Assembly (NCBI GenBank): GCA_036260415.1
Contig: DASZZX010000298.1
Location: 1 to 10,337, forward strand
DNA: 10,337 bases
Reading direction: 5' to 3'
Source of the DNA: DASZZX01 sp036260415
Lineage (GTDB): Bacteria > Actinomycetota > Nitriliruptoria > Nitriliruptorales > JAHWKO01
Under the pieces are notes generated by a model. It did no database searches and was not told the DNA's origin. It saw nothing but the letters and a program-made list of their open reading frames with translations. The position numbers were made by a program, and so were the translations under genes. Below, piece after piece: positions 1-6,575 of the stretch (position 1 is its first letter; every line of letters begins with the position of its first letter).

Positions 1-35
1 GGTGCAGGACGGCCGCGACGCCGCCGGGCTGCACC
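1..35 (-). terminator. Candidate stem-loop downstream of the propeller gene
   Basis: A perfect 7-bp inverted repeat (GGTGCAG at 1-7, CTGCACC at 29-35) encloses a second short stem (CGGC at 10-13 with GCCG at 20-23, loop CGCGAC). It lies about 20 nt beyond the stop codon of the minus-strand propeller gene, a normal terminator position. The window ends at the foot of the stem, so a following U-tract cannot be seen. It could equally be chance pairing in very GC-rich DNA. Confidence 0.3.
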
Positions 36-54
36 CGATCCGGCGGGACCTCGG

Positions 55-1572
55 TCACTCCGGCAGCTGCACCAGCAGCAGCCGGTCCGGCGTCGACAGC
101 AGCACCGCGCCGTCGTGGAGACCGAGCAGCTCGCCGGCCGATGCGACCACCGGCAGTTCCCACGCCGGCTGACCCGTGCTGATGTCCAGCTCGGTGAGGC
201 CGTTGGGCTCCAGCACCAGCGGGCGGTCGGCGAGCCGGATATCGAGGGCATGCGGGACCTCCTCGGCCCACCGCACCCGACCGGAGCCGAGCCCGACCAC
301 GGCCACGCGACTGGACCCGGGCCCCACCCAGCCCAGCCGCAGCTCATCCCGCAGCGCCACACGGACCGACTTGGCACGGGTGGGGAGCTGCAGGCGCCAG
401 CGGTCGCGCCCGTCAGCCGCCTCCACGACGACGACGTCCGTTCGCCCCCGCCCGGTCGCGTCGGTCTCCACCGCCGCCACCACGTGATCCGGCCCCACGT
501 CCACCACCCGTGCCGTGCCGCTCACCGCCCCCAGCCGGGTCCGCCACCGTTCGGCACCGGTCGCCGGGTCGAGCGCGTGCAGAAAGCCCGAGCTCGTGAC
601 GACCGCCAGGAGCCGCGCGCGACGAGGGGCTGCCGCCACGGCGCTGACTCCTGCGAGCGTCGTCCGCCACCGGACCGCGCCGGTGTGCTGGTGCAGCATC
701 GCCACCTCACCCGGTCGGGTGATCACCGGCTGCTCGTTCACGATGTCGACCACCCCATGAGGCGGCAGATCCCGGCGCCACCGCTGCGTGCCGGCCACCG
801 CGTCCAGCGCTCGCACCTCCCCGTCCGCGACCACGAGGAGCCACGGGCCGGCGAAACCGACCACGTCGGCGTCGCCCTGTATCCCCGCGGTCGACCAGCG
901 GCGGCGGCCGGTCGCCGTGTCCAGCCCCACCAACCCGCCGTGCGCTCCGGCGTCCACCGCCAGTGTGGCGGCCCGAGAGGAGGCCATCGCCTGCACCGCG
1001 GCGCCGAGCGTGGCTCGCCAGCGCGTCCGACCGGACCCCAGCTCCACGGCGACCAGGTCGCCGCGCGGCCCGCGAGGCGCGACGAACGCGGCGGCATCCC
1101 CGACGGCCACCGCGGGAAGGGATGCGCCCACGCGGGCGACGGGGACCCGCCAGCGCACGCACGGCGGCTCGTTGGCGCACGCAGCCGGCGCCCCGCGAGC
1201 GGCCCCGCCTCCGCGGGGCACCACGCCGAGCGGTGGGAGGACGTCTGCCCCGCCGGACACCGGAGCCGACCGGACGTGGCCCACTGCCACGGCCGAGGCC
1301 AACGCGAGGAGGCACGTCGCCAGCGCCACGCGTCGCGGGACGAGGGACCGCCACGCCCCCGGGGAGCGCGAGCGCTCGGCCTCCGCGCGGTCCCGCTCAC
1401 CGACGACCCGGAGCCGATCCCCGCCAGGGTGGTCCAACCGCGACCCGCAGCGGCCGCAGAAGCGCACCGCGACGGCGTGCCATGCGGTGCCGCAGGTCGG
1501 GCACCGGGCCAGCGCCGAGGTGAGGTCAGCCAGCGCTTGTGACCGCTCTCGCGTCCACCGCGATGCAAGCAC
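55..1572 (-). CDS. Membrane-anchored zinc-ribbon / PQQ-like beta-propeller protein
   Basis: A 505-residue protein read from GTG at 1572 to TGA at 55-57. An N-terminal zinc ribbon has two Cys pairs (C24/C27 in CPTC, C39/C42 in CGRC), a charged linker follows, then one transmembrane helix at about 79-101. The rest is a PQQ-like propeller: eight repeats of the form L-x-A-L-D-x-x-T-G-x-x-R-W, with tryptophans near 185, 226, 265, 302, 343, 392, 435 and 471. C132 and C138 flank the first strand and could form a disulfide. By the positive-inside rule I infer a cytoplasmic ribbon and an extracytoplasmic propeller, so a scaffold or sensor role is more likely than a quinoprotein dehydrogenase, whose catalytic signatures I do not see. 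The start is uncertain: no Shine-Dalgarno sequence is visible, but a later start would cut into the ribbon. It stands alone, divergent from the next gene. Confidence 0.85.
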   Translation of the reverse strand: MLASRWTRERSQALADLTSALARCPTCGTAWHAVAVRFCGRCGSRLDHPGGDRLRVVGERDRAEAERSRSPGAWRSLVPRRVALATCLLALASAVAVGHVRSAPVSGGADVLPPLGVVPRGGGAARGAPAACANEPPCVRWRVPVARVGASLPAVAVGDAAAFVAPRGPRGDLVAVELGSGRTRWRATLGAAVQAMASSRAATLAVDAGAHGGLVGLDTATGRRRWSTAGIQGDADVVGFAGPWLLVVADGEVRALDAVAGTQRWRRDLPPHGVVDIVNEQPVITRPGEVAMLHQHTGAVRWRTTLAGVSAVAAAPRRARLLAVVTSSGFLHALDPATGAERWRTRLGAVSGTARVVDVGPDHVVAAVETDATGRGRTDVVVVEAADGRDRWRLQLPTRAKSVRVALRDELRLGWVGPGSSRVAVVGLGSGRVRWAEEVPHALDIRLADRPLVLEPNGLTELDISTGQPAWELPVVASAGELLGLHDGAVLLSTPDRLLLVQLPE

Positions 1573-1678
1573 AGCCTATGGGCGCAGGTCGGTCCGTCCG
1601 CCCGGGCGCCGCGCCTCGCCGGCTCGGTGCGCGTTGGCGCCCACCTGCTGCGCCGTGCCGCCGTCACGCGCCTGGCGG

Positions 1679-1706
1679 TTCAGGGCGTACGGAGCACCGT
1701 TACCCT
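1679..1706 (+). promoter_or_regulatory. Candidate promoter for the small membrane protein
   Basis: TACCCT at 1701-1706 has the TAnnnT form of an actinobacterial -10 box. A weak TTCAGG lies 16 bp upstream (1679-1684). The start of transcription would fall near 1713, just before the GAGGGGAG ribosome-binding site at 1717-1724. Support comes mainly from position; the -35 box is poor. Confidence 0.3.
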
Positions 1707-1734
1707 ACGGTCCACCGAGGGGAGACTCCGCCCG

Positions 1735-1956
1735 GTGCCGTGGAACCTCGTCGTCGGCGAGCTGGTGCTCGGGATCGGTGCGGCGTTGGCCATCGGCACC
1801 GGCGCCGCCCTGGTGCGCTACTGGCGCACCGGTCGCTTCCCTGCTCAGGAGCAGGACGCAGCTCCCTCGCTCCTGACGGCCTGGGCGAAGGTGGGCCTCG
1901 GCCTGGTGCTGGTCATCTGGGGCGTCGCGACGTTGGACCGCGCAGGCCTGTTCTGA
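1735..1956 (+). CDS. Small two-helix membrane protein, function unknown
   Basis: The protein has 73 residues. I chose GTG at 1735 because a strong Shine-Dalgarno (GAGGGGAG, 1717-1724) sits 10 nt upstream; the reading frame stays open back to 1627, but that extension is Arg-rich and has no ribosome-binding site. Two hydrophobic helices are visible (about 4-27 and 50-67), joined by a polar loop containing R-Y-W-R-T-G-R and D/E residues. The first helix has a GxGAALAIGTGAAL pattern typical of close helix packing. Nothing identifies a family. It is divergent from the propeller gene and 100 bp before the proline-rich gene, which has its own promoter, so it is probably monocistronic. Confidence 0.65.
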   Translation: MPWNLVVGELVLGIGAALAIGTGAALVRYWRTGRFPAQEQDAAPSLLTAWAKVGLGLVLVIWGVATLDRAGLF

Positions 1957-1991
1957 GCCGCACGACCGACGGAGGACGGTGACGCAGCGCA

Positions 1992-2020
1992 TTGACTCGC
2001 TGACTGAGCGTTCGTAAACT
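1992..2020 (+). promoter_or_regulatory. Sigma-70-like promoter for the proline-rich protein
   Basis: TTGACT (1992-1997) and TAAACT (2015-2020) are separated by exactly 17 bp. The -35 box matches the consensus at five of six positions and the -10 at four of six, within an AT-richer patch that stands out from its surroundings. Transcription is predicted to begin near 2027, giving a leader of about 30 nt to the ATG at 2057. Confidence 0.6.
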
Positions 2021-2056
2021 TCCTGTCACCCTTCCATCGCTCCCCCGGGGATGGGT

Positions 2057-3172
2057 ATGGTCCTGCGACGGTTCCCGCAGCGTCAGGGCCGACTGGATCG
2101 TTCGCGCGTGACGGTCGGGCTCGGCGCGGCCGCGCTGCTCATCGCGCAGGGCGGGCTCGCCTACGTGGCCACCGAGGAGCTCGAGGAGCAGGCGCTACGG
2201 GCGACACCGACCGCGCCCGCTCCCGACAGCGGAGGCGTCCGCCCGGTGACGTCCGAGGCGCCCCTCCGGGTGGATGCCGGGCCCGAGCCGCCGTCCCTCG
2301 GCAGGGTCGCGGCGCGGGACGCGCTGACGCTCGACGGTGCCGACGATCCCACCGCACCACCGAGGCAGACCACCGTGCCCGTGCCCCCGGGAGCATCTGC
2401 CGGGCTCGCCACCAGCAGCCGGACCATCCTCAGCACCCGCGAGGCGGACGCACCACCACCGCCGACGGCGCCCCCGCCACCCCCGCAGGGCCCGGCCGGG
2501 TCAGGATCCCCGGTGACGCCGTCCGGCGGCGGACCGAATGAGCGTGAGCCGACGCCTCCCGCGCCGCCCGAGAGGGGTGAGCCGGCGCCTGCGGTCCCCC
2601 CCGGGGATGGGGGTGAGCCGTCCCCTCCGGCCCCGCCCGACGGGGGGTCGGACGAGGGTGGGCCGGCGACCCCAGCGCCGCCGGACGGGGTTGAGCCGGC
2701 TCCGGTGCCGCCGGACGGGGATGAGCCGACGCCTACGGTCCCGCCCGATGGGTGGTCGGATCGCGGTGAGCCGAGACCGTCTTCACCATCGTCGGGCGTG
2801 ACGGTCGAGGTCGAGATCGCCGCGGGGCCACTGCCAGAGGCTGTGATCGTGCTGGCCGTCACCCCTCAGGGCAGCCTCGTGGAACCCGCCACGGTGAGGA
2901 CGACCTCTCCGGCGGACGCTCACGGCGGCGGCACCGTCCGATGGCGCCGCCAACCGGACGGGCCAGCGACACCCCACGCCGCGTCACCGCCACGCACGAC
3001 CCCGCCGGACACCTTCCCTCCCGGGAGGGGCGCCCACGTGGAAGGACCCCCTCCAGGACCCCTGCACCACGCCGAGGTGTTCCCGCCCGGGCACGGCGAA
3101 CGCCAGGGTGGAGGCCAGGGGCCACCAGCCGACATCCCGGCCGGACAGAGAGGACGTCCCGCACGCAGCTGA
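2057..3172 (+). CDS. Proline-rich tandem-repeat protein with N-terminal membrane anchor
   Basis: The protein has 371 residues from ATG 2057; a second ATG at 2051 is in frame, but GGGG at 2047-2050 is spaced correctly only for 2057. A basic N-terminus (RR, R, R) is followed by a hydrophobic helix at about 17-37, so it is a signal anchor or uncleaved signal peptide with the bulk outside. After a Pro/Thr/Ala linker come seven imperfect repeats of the type E-P-x-P-x-x-P-P-D-G (nucleotides 2546-2790), then a short beta-rich stretch (VTVEVEIAAGPLPEAVIVLAV), then a Pro/Gly-rich tail. No LPXTG sorting signal or enzymatic motif is visible. Third-position GC is high in the N-terminal half, supporting this strand as coding, but falls in the last 90 codons, so the tail may be drifting or mis-framed. 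A cell-envelope spacer role is inference. The family is not recognised. Confidence 0.6.
   Translation: MVLRRFPQRQGRLDRSRVTVGLGAAALLIAQGGLAYVATEELEEQALRATPTAPAPDSGGVRPVTSEAPLRVDAGPEPPSLGRVAARDALTLDGADDPTAPPRQTTVPVPPGASAGLATSSRTILSTREADAPPPPTAPPPPPQGPAGSGSPVTPSGGGPNEREPTPPAPPERGEPAPAVPPGDGGEPSPPAPPDGGSDEGGPATPAPPDGVEPAPVPPDGDEPTPTVPPDGWSDRGEPRPSSPSSGVTVEVEIAAGPLPEAVIVLAVTPQGSLVEPATVRTTSPADAHGGGTVRWRRQPDGPATPHAASPPRTTPPDTFPPGRGAHVEGPPPGPLHHAEVFPPGHGERQGGGQGPPADIPAGQRGRPARS
2546..2790 (+). repeat. Degenerate coding tandem repeat (Pro-Pro-Asp-Gly type)
   Basis: Seven units of 30-48 nt each begin with GAGCCG or a close variant and contain a CCGCCGGACGGGG-like core. They encode E-P-[APST]-P-x-x-P-P-[DG]-[GD]. 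Two units carry an inserted G-[WG]-S-D-[ER]-G segment. Unit length varies in whole codons, so the reading frame is kept, as expected for a translated repeat that expands and contracts. Confidence 0.7.
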
Positions 3173-3220
3173 GGGGAGCCGCAGGTCGCGTCCGGCCACA
3201 GGAGCCCCCCGGTTCGGCCA

Positions 3221-3226
3221 TAGGAT
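3221..3226 (+). promoter_or_regulatory. Candidate -10 box for glpD
   Basis: TAGGAT matches the TAnnnT form used elsewhere in this window. Transcription would start near 3233, leaving an 18-nt leader that contains the GAGG ribosome-binding site (3242-3245) before GTG 3251. No convincing -35 box is found at 16-19 bp, so an activator or alternative sigma factor could be involved. Confidence 0.35.
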
Positions 3227-3250
3227 GGCCCGCCCCAGTCCGAGGGCGCC

Positions 3251-4852
3251 GTGCGAGACCCTATCCGTGCCGAGATCCAGCGACCCTACGACGTCGTCGT
3301 CATCGGTGCCGGGATCAACGGCGCGGGGATCGCGAGGGACGCCGCGATGCGCGGGCTGCGGGTGCTCGTGCTCGACAAGGGCGACATCGGCGGCTCCACG
3401 ACCGCGCGTTCGACCCGGCTGATCCACGGGGGCCTGCGCTACCTCGAACACTACGAGTTCGCGCTGGTGCGCGAAGCGCTGCGCGAACGCGAGATCCACT
3501 TCCGCATAGCGCCCCACGCGGTGCGCCCCCTGCGCTTCCTCGTCCCGATCTACGAGGACTTCCGCCGTCCCGCCTGGATGGTCCGCCTGGGGATGCTCGG
3601 CTACGACGCCCTGTCCTTCGACCGCAGCTTCGAGTCCCACCGGATGCTCTCCCCCACCGCGGCCCTACGGCGGGAACCCGGCCTGCTGCGTGACGGCCTG
3701 CGCTGCGCCGCGCTGTACCACGACGCGCAGGTGGAGTACCCGGAGCGCCTCACGGTCGAGGCGCTGATCGCGGCCCGCGAGCACGGCGCCACGGTCGTCA
3801 CCCACGCCCGGGTGGAGCGCCTGCACGCCGAGAACGGCGAGGTCCGCGAGGTCGAGTTCACCGACCTGCTCACGGGCGGCACCCACCGGGTGCGGTCGTC
3901 GGTCACGGTCAACGTCACCGGGCCGTGGGTCGACCAGCTGCTGGAACGCGCGCCCGGGTCATTCCCGCGGCAGATCGGTGGGACCAAGGGGTCTCACATC
4001 GTGCTCGATCCCTTCCCCGGCGCTCCCCGCGACGCCGTCTACGTGGAGGCGCCCGACGGGCGGCCCTACTTCATCGTCCCTTGGATCGGTCGCTACCTGA
4101 TCGGCACGACCGACCTGCGCTACGACGGCGACCTCGACACGGTGGCGGCGTCCTGGGACGAGATCGACTACCTGATCGCCTCCACCAACCGGATCATCCC
4201 CGCAGCCCACCTCACCCGCGACCACGTCCTGTACTCGTACGCGGGGGTGCGTCCCCTGCCCTACACGGAGGAGAGGACGCCCGGCCAGATCACACGCAGC
4301 CACATCATCCGCGAGCACGACGAGGTCGGAGGGCTGCTGTCGATCATCGGTGGGAAGATCACCACCTGGCGTCGCCTGGCCGAGGAGGTGGTCGACACCC
4401 TGCTGAAGAAGCTAGACCGCCCCGACCCGGGCTGTCGCACCGCACGGGTTCCGCTGCCGGGCGGGGCGGTGGGCGACTTCGGCCGGTTCGCCGCCCGCTT
4501 CCGCCGCCGCACCGACCTGCCGGCCGCCGCGGTCGAGCGCATCCTGACCGTCTACGGGTGCCGGGTCCACGACGTCCTCGCGCTGGCCGAGGACGACGGA
4601 CGTCTCGGTCAGCCGGTCGGCGATTGCGGACTGCTGGGTGCTGAGGTGCTCCACGCGCTGCGCCACGAGCTCGCCGAGACCATCGCCGACGTGATCTTCC
4701 GCCGGTCCATGATCGGCCTCGAGCCCGACAACGGGGCGTCCGCAGCGGAACCGGCGGCGCGGCTGGCCGCCGAGCACCTCGGCTGGGACCGTGCCCGGGT
4801 GCGTACGGAACTGGACCGCTACGAACGCGAGGCGGCGTTGCTGCAACCCTGA
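3251..4852 (+). CDS. glpD: Glycerol-3-phosphate dehydrogenase, FAD-dependent
   Basis: A 533-residue enzyme that oxidises sn-glycerol 3-phosphate to dihydroxyacetone phosphate with FAD, passing electrons to the quinone pool at the inner face of the membrane. The FAD dinucleotide fold is at the N-terminus (GAGINGAG, 19-26). Family signatures follow in order: STRLIHGGLRYLE (54-66), LVREALRERE with APH (72-89), TKGSHIV (245-251), PW...IGTTD (277-288), SYAGVRPL (329-336) and IIGGKITTWRRLAEE (365-379). A C-terminal DAO_C-type helical domain follows to the end. The length suits aerobic GlpD; there is no anaerobic GlpA-like Cys-rich extension. Start GTG 3251 has GAGG five bases upstream and places the Rossmann motif normally. 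pgsA and an SDR gene lie downstream on the same strand. The frame is intact and all core motifs are present. Confidence 0.97.
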   Translation: MRDPIRAEIQRPYDVVVIGAGINGAGIARDAAMRGLRVLVLDKGDIGGSTTARSTRLIHGGLRYLEHYEFALVREALREREIHFRIAPHAVRPLRFLVPIYEDFRRPAWMVRLGMLGYDALSFDRSFESHRMLSPTAALRREPGLLRDGLRCAALYHDAQVEYPERLTVEALIAAREHGATVVTHARVERLHAENGEVREVEFTDLLTGGTHRVRSSVTVNVTGPWVDQLLERAPGSFPRQIGGTKGSHIVLDPFPGAPRDAVYVEAPDGRPYFIVPWIGRYLIGTTDLRYDGDLDTVAASWDEIDYLIASTNRIIPAAHLTRDHVLYSYAGVRPLPYTEERTPGQITRSHIIREHDEVGGLLSIIGGKITTWRRLAEEVVDTLLKKLDRPDPGCRTARVPLPGGAVGDFGRFAARFRRRTDLPAAAVERILTVYGCRVHDVLALAEDDGRLGQPVGDCGLLGAEVLHALRHELAETIADVIFRRSMIGLEPDNGASAAEPAARLAAEHLGWDRARVRTELDRYEREAALLQP

Positions 4853-4882
4853 GGGACCAGCAGGGAGCGGGACCCCACCGGT

Positions 4883-4888
4883 TAGCAT
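4883..4888 (+). promoter_or_regulatory. -10 box for a predicted leaderless transcript of pgsA
   Basis: TAGCAT ends 6 bases before an ATG at 4895, which places the expected transcription start (seventh base after the box) exactly on the A of that ATG. This is the geometry of a leaderless mRNA, common in actinobacteria. No -35 consensus is visible, which is also usual for such promoters. The box lies in the 42-bp gap after the glpD stop codon, so pgsA need not depend on glpD read-through. Confidence 0.45.
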
Positions 4889-4894
4889 GCGTGC

Positions 4895-4960
4895 ATGGTC
4901 CTCGTCCGCCCGCCGGCGCCTCCGTCGGCCGTCCCGGGCGGCCCGACCCGCGGCAGGTGA
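4895..4960 (+). CDS. Predicted leaderless upstream ORF of pgsA (21 residues)
   Basis: The frame is ATG at 4895 through TGA at 4958-4960, 21 codons. It encodes a peptide beginning MVLVRPPAPP and ending TRGR, with six prolines (a Pro-Pro pair at residues 6-7 and another at 9-10). The stop shares bases with the pgsA GTG (GTGA at 4957-4960), the same overlap type used between pgsA and the next gene. The ATG coincides with the predicted transcription start. The peptide has no recognisable family. It may serve to deliver ribosomes to the pgsA start, or Pro-Pro stalling could make it regulatory; both are inference. Alternatively it is chance and pgsA starts at GTG 4891. Confidence 0.35.
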   Translation: MVLVRPPAPPSAVPGGPTRGR

Positions 4961-5541
4961 CGAGCGCCTCCGACCGGCGCGCGACCGGCGGCTCGGTGCT
5001 GCTGGCCATCACCTCCCTCCGCATCGTGCTCACCCCGGTGGTCATCGGTCTCGTCCTCATCGGTGAGAGGGTGCGGGGAGCCACCGTGGCGGGCCTGGTC
5101 GTCTTCACCGTGGCTGCGCTCACGGACCTCGTGGACGGGTACGTCGCCCGGCGGTGGGGGCGCACGACCGAGTTCGGCTCCTTCCTGGACACCACCGCCG
5201 ACAAGCTGCTCGTCTCGGGGGTGCTGATCGGCCTTGTGGCGGTGGGTCGCGCGTCGCCGTGGGCGTCGTTCCTGATCGTGGGCCGTGAGCTGTTGGTGCT
5301 GGGACTACGCGCGGTCATGGCTGCGCGCGGTACGCACGTCGAAGGCAGCGTCTGGGGCCGGTGGAAGGCGGCCGCCCAGCTGATCGCGATCGGGCTGGCC
5401 ATCGTGCGTCCACCGGTGCTGATCGGTCCCCTCCTGCTCGACGAGTGGGCGCTGTGGCTCGCCGTCCTGATCACCGTCGGGTCCGGCGTGGAGTACTTCA
5501 GCCGCTTCCCGCTGCGGCCGGCCCCGGCTGACCAGCAGTGA
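4957..5541 (+). CDS. pgsA: CDP-diacylglycerol-glycerol-3-phosphate 3-phosphatidyltransferase
   Basis: The enzyme joins G3P to CDP-diacylglycerol in the cytoplasmic membrane, giving phosphatidylglycerol phosphate and CMP, the committed step to phosphatidylglycerol and cardiolipin. The complete CDP-alcohol phosphotransferase signature is present: D57-x2-D60-G61-x2-A64-R65-x8-G74-x3-D78-x3-D82. PgsA-type flanking motifs follow: IVGRELLVLGLR (107-118) and GRWKAAAQLIAI (134-145). About five or six hydrophobic helices cover most of the protein. With GTG 4957 the product is 194 residues, close to the family norm; GTG 4891 in the same frame would add 22 Pro/Arg-rich residues without a ribosome-binding site. 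The family also includes other CDP-alcohol transferases, so substrate is inferred from these motifs and from the neighbouring glpD and glpK. It ends in a GTGA overlap with the SDR gene, implying coupled translation. Confidence 0.85.
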   Translation: MTSASDRRATGGSVLLAITSLRIVLTPVVIGLVLIGERVRGATVAGLVVFTVAALTDLVDGYVARRWGRTTEFGSFLDTTADKLLVSGVLIGLVAVGRASPWASFLIVGRELLVLGLRAVMAARGTHVEGSVWGRWKAAAQLIAIGLAIVRPPVLIGPLLLDEWALWLAVLITVGSGVEYFSRFPLRPAPADQQ

Positions 5542-6575
5542 GCGACGCCGACGGCGTGTTCGTCACCGGCGGCAGCGGCTTCGTCGGCCGCGCGCTGCTC
5601 GAACGTCTCGTGGCGGAGGGTCGCCCCGTCGCCGCCTTGAGCCGCTCACGTGACGCTGCCGACACCGTCAGCGCCGTCGGCGCCCGCCCCGTCCCTGGCG
5701 ACGTGCTCGATCACGGCGCCCTCGTCGCCGGCATGCGAGGCTGCACGGTCGTCTACCACGTCGCCGGGGTCAACGCCTCCTGCCTGCGGGACCCGGGCGT
5801 ACTGTTCCGTGTGAACGTCGAAGGCTCGCGCATGGTGGTGCGCGCCGCCGCCGATGCCGGCGTCCGCCGGGTGGTGGTCACGTCGTCGGCCGCGACCCTC
5901 GGGGAGCGGGCCGGCACGGTCGGCTACGAGGAGTCGCCTCACCGCGGCTGGTTCCTCTCCGACTACGAACGCTCCAAGTACGAGGCCGAGCGGGTGGTGT
6001 TCTCGACCGGCGCGCAGGCCGGTGTGGAGGTGGTCTGCGTCAACCCCTCGTCGGTGCAGGGCCCGGGCCGGGTGGGTGGCAGCGCTCGCCTGCTGCTGGA
6101 CCATCTGAACGGCCGGCTCCGGGTCGCGGTGCACACCCGGATCAGCCTGGTCGACGTCGCCGACTGCGTGGCGGGTCACGTGCTGGCCGAACGTGCCGGC
6201 CGGCCGGGACGCCGCTACGTGCTCAGTGGCGCCACGCTCACACTCGAGCGAGCGCTGACACTGCTGTCGCGCCTGACCGGCCTCAGGGACCGACCCACCT
6301 TCCTCCCGGCGGTGGTGGCACGGCTGGTGGGCGCCGGTGCCGAAGCGGCCGGCCGGCTGCGCGGCACCGATCCGTCCGTGTGCCGCGAGGTGATCCGCAC
6401 GCTGTTGCACGGTCACGCCTACGACGGCTCCCGATCGCAACGTGAGCTCGGACTGCACTACACCCCGGTCGAGGACACCCTGGCCCGCGCGGTCGCCTGG
6501 TACGCGGCGCACGGCCACCTCACCCGGCCCCTCCCGCGCATGCCCGGGGGTGCGGACGCCGCGCCGGAGGTTTAG
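5538..6575 (+). CDS. NAD(P)-dependent epimerase/reductase, extended SDR family
   Basis: This 345-residue Rossmann-fold protein has an N-terminal cofactor motif TGGSGFVG (10-17), the D-x-x-D-type segment GDVLDHGALV (54-63), VYHVAGVNA (72-80), the catalytic region VVVTSSAA (112-119) and the Y143-ERS-K147 pair of the extended SDRs. The C-terminal substrate domain ends with a D-x-S-R-S-x-R-E-L-G-x-x-Y-x-P element, as in HpnA-like and dihydroflavonol-reductase-like members. Position 13 is Ser instead of the commoner Ala, within the family's range. The substrate cannot be read from sequence; a sugar nucleotide, hydroxy-ketone or lipid-linked sugar is possible. Start GTG 5538 overlaps the pgsA stop by four bases and has no separate ribosome-binding site, so it is probably translationally coupled and perhaps linked to envelope lipid synthesis. 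Its TAG stop overlaps the glpK stop on the other strand. Confidence 0.88.
   Translation: MSDADGVFVTGGSGFVGRALLERLVAEGRPVAALSRSRDAADTVSAVGARPVPGDVLDHGALVAGMRGCTVVYHVAGVNASCLRDPGVLFRVNVEGSRMVVRAAADAGVRRVVVTSSAATLGERAGTVGYEESPHRGWFLSDYERSKYEAERVVFSTGAQAGVEVVCVNPSSVQGPGRVGGSARLLLDHLNGRLRVAVHTRISLVDVADCVAGHVLAERAGRPGRRYVLSGATLTLERALTLLSRLTGLRDRPTFLPAVVARLVGAGAEAAGRLRGTDPSVCREVIRTLLHGHAYDGSRSQRELGLHYTPVEDTLARAVAWYAAHGHLTRPLPRMPGGADAAPEV

Noticed and set aside
115..1542. 475-codon open frame on the plus strand opposite the propeller gene
   Set aside because: It is His/Arg/Pro-rich with no recognisable motif and is explained by the strong third-position GC bias of the propeller gene on the other strand, which has clear repeats and a zinc ribbon.
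1573..1578. TAGGCT on the minus strand as a -10 box for the propeller gene
   Set aside because: It abuts the GTG start, so transcription would begin inside the coding sequence, and no suitable later start keeps the zinc ribbon intact.
1627..1734. Upstream extension of the small membrane protein from GTG 1627
   Set aside because: There is no ribosome-binding site, the composition is Arg-rich, and it would overlap the candidate -10 box at 1701. GTG 1735 has a strong Shine-Dalgarno sequence.
2546..2790. CRISPR array
   Set aside because: The units are imperfect, vary in length by whole codons, have no unique spacers and keep an open reading frame.
2161..2862. 233-codon Ser/Gly-rich minus-strand frame resembling PGRS-like proteins
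   Set aside because: It is the mirror image of the proline-rich repeat. The plus strand has the promoter, a basic-plus-hydrophobic N-terminus and higher third-position GC.
2984..3640. 218-codon minus-strand frame over the glpD 5' region
   Set aside because: It is a shadow of glpD, whose FAD and substrate motifs are unambiguous; it also spans the intergenic gap and the glpD promoter.
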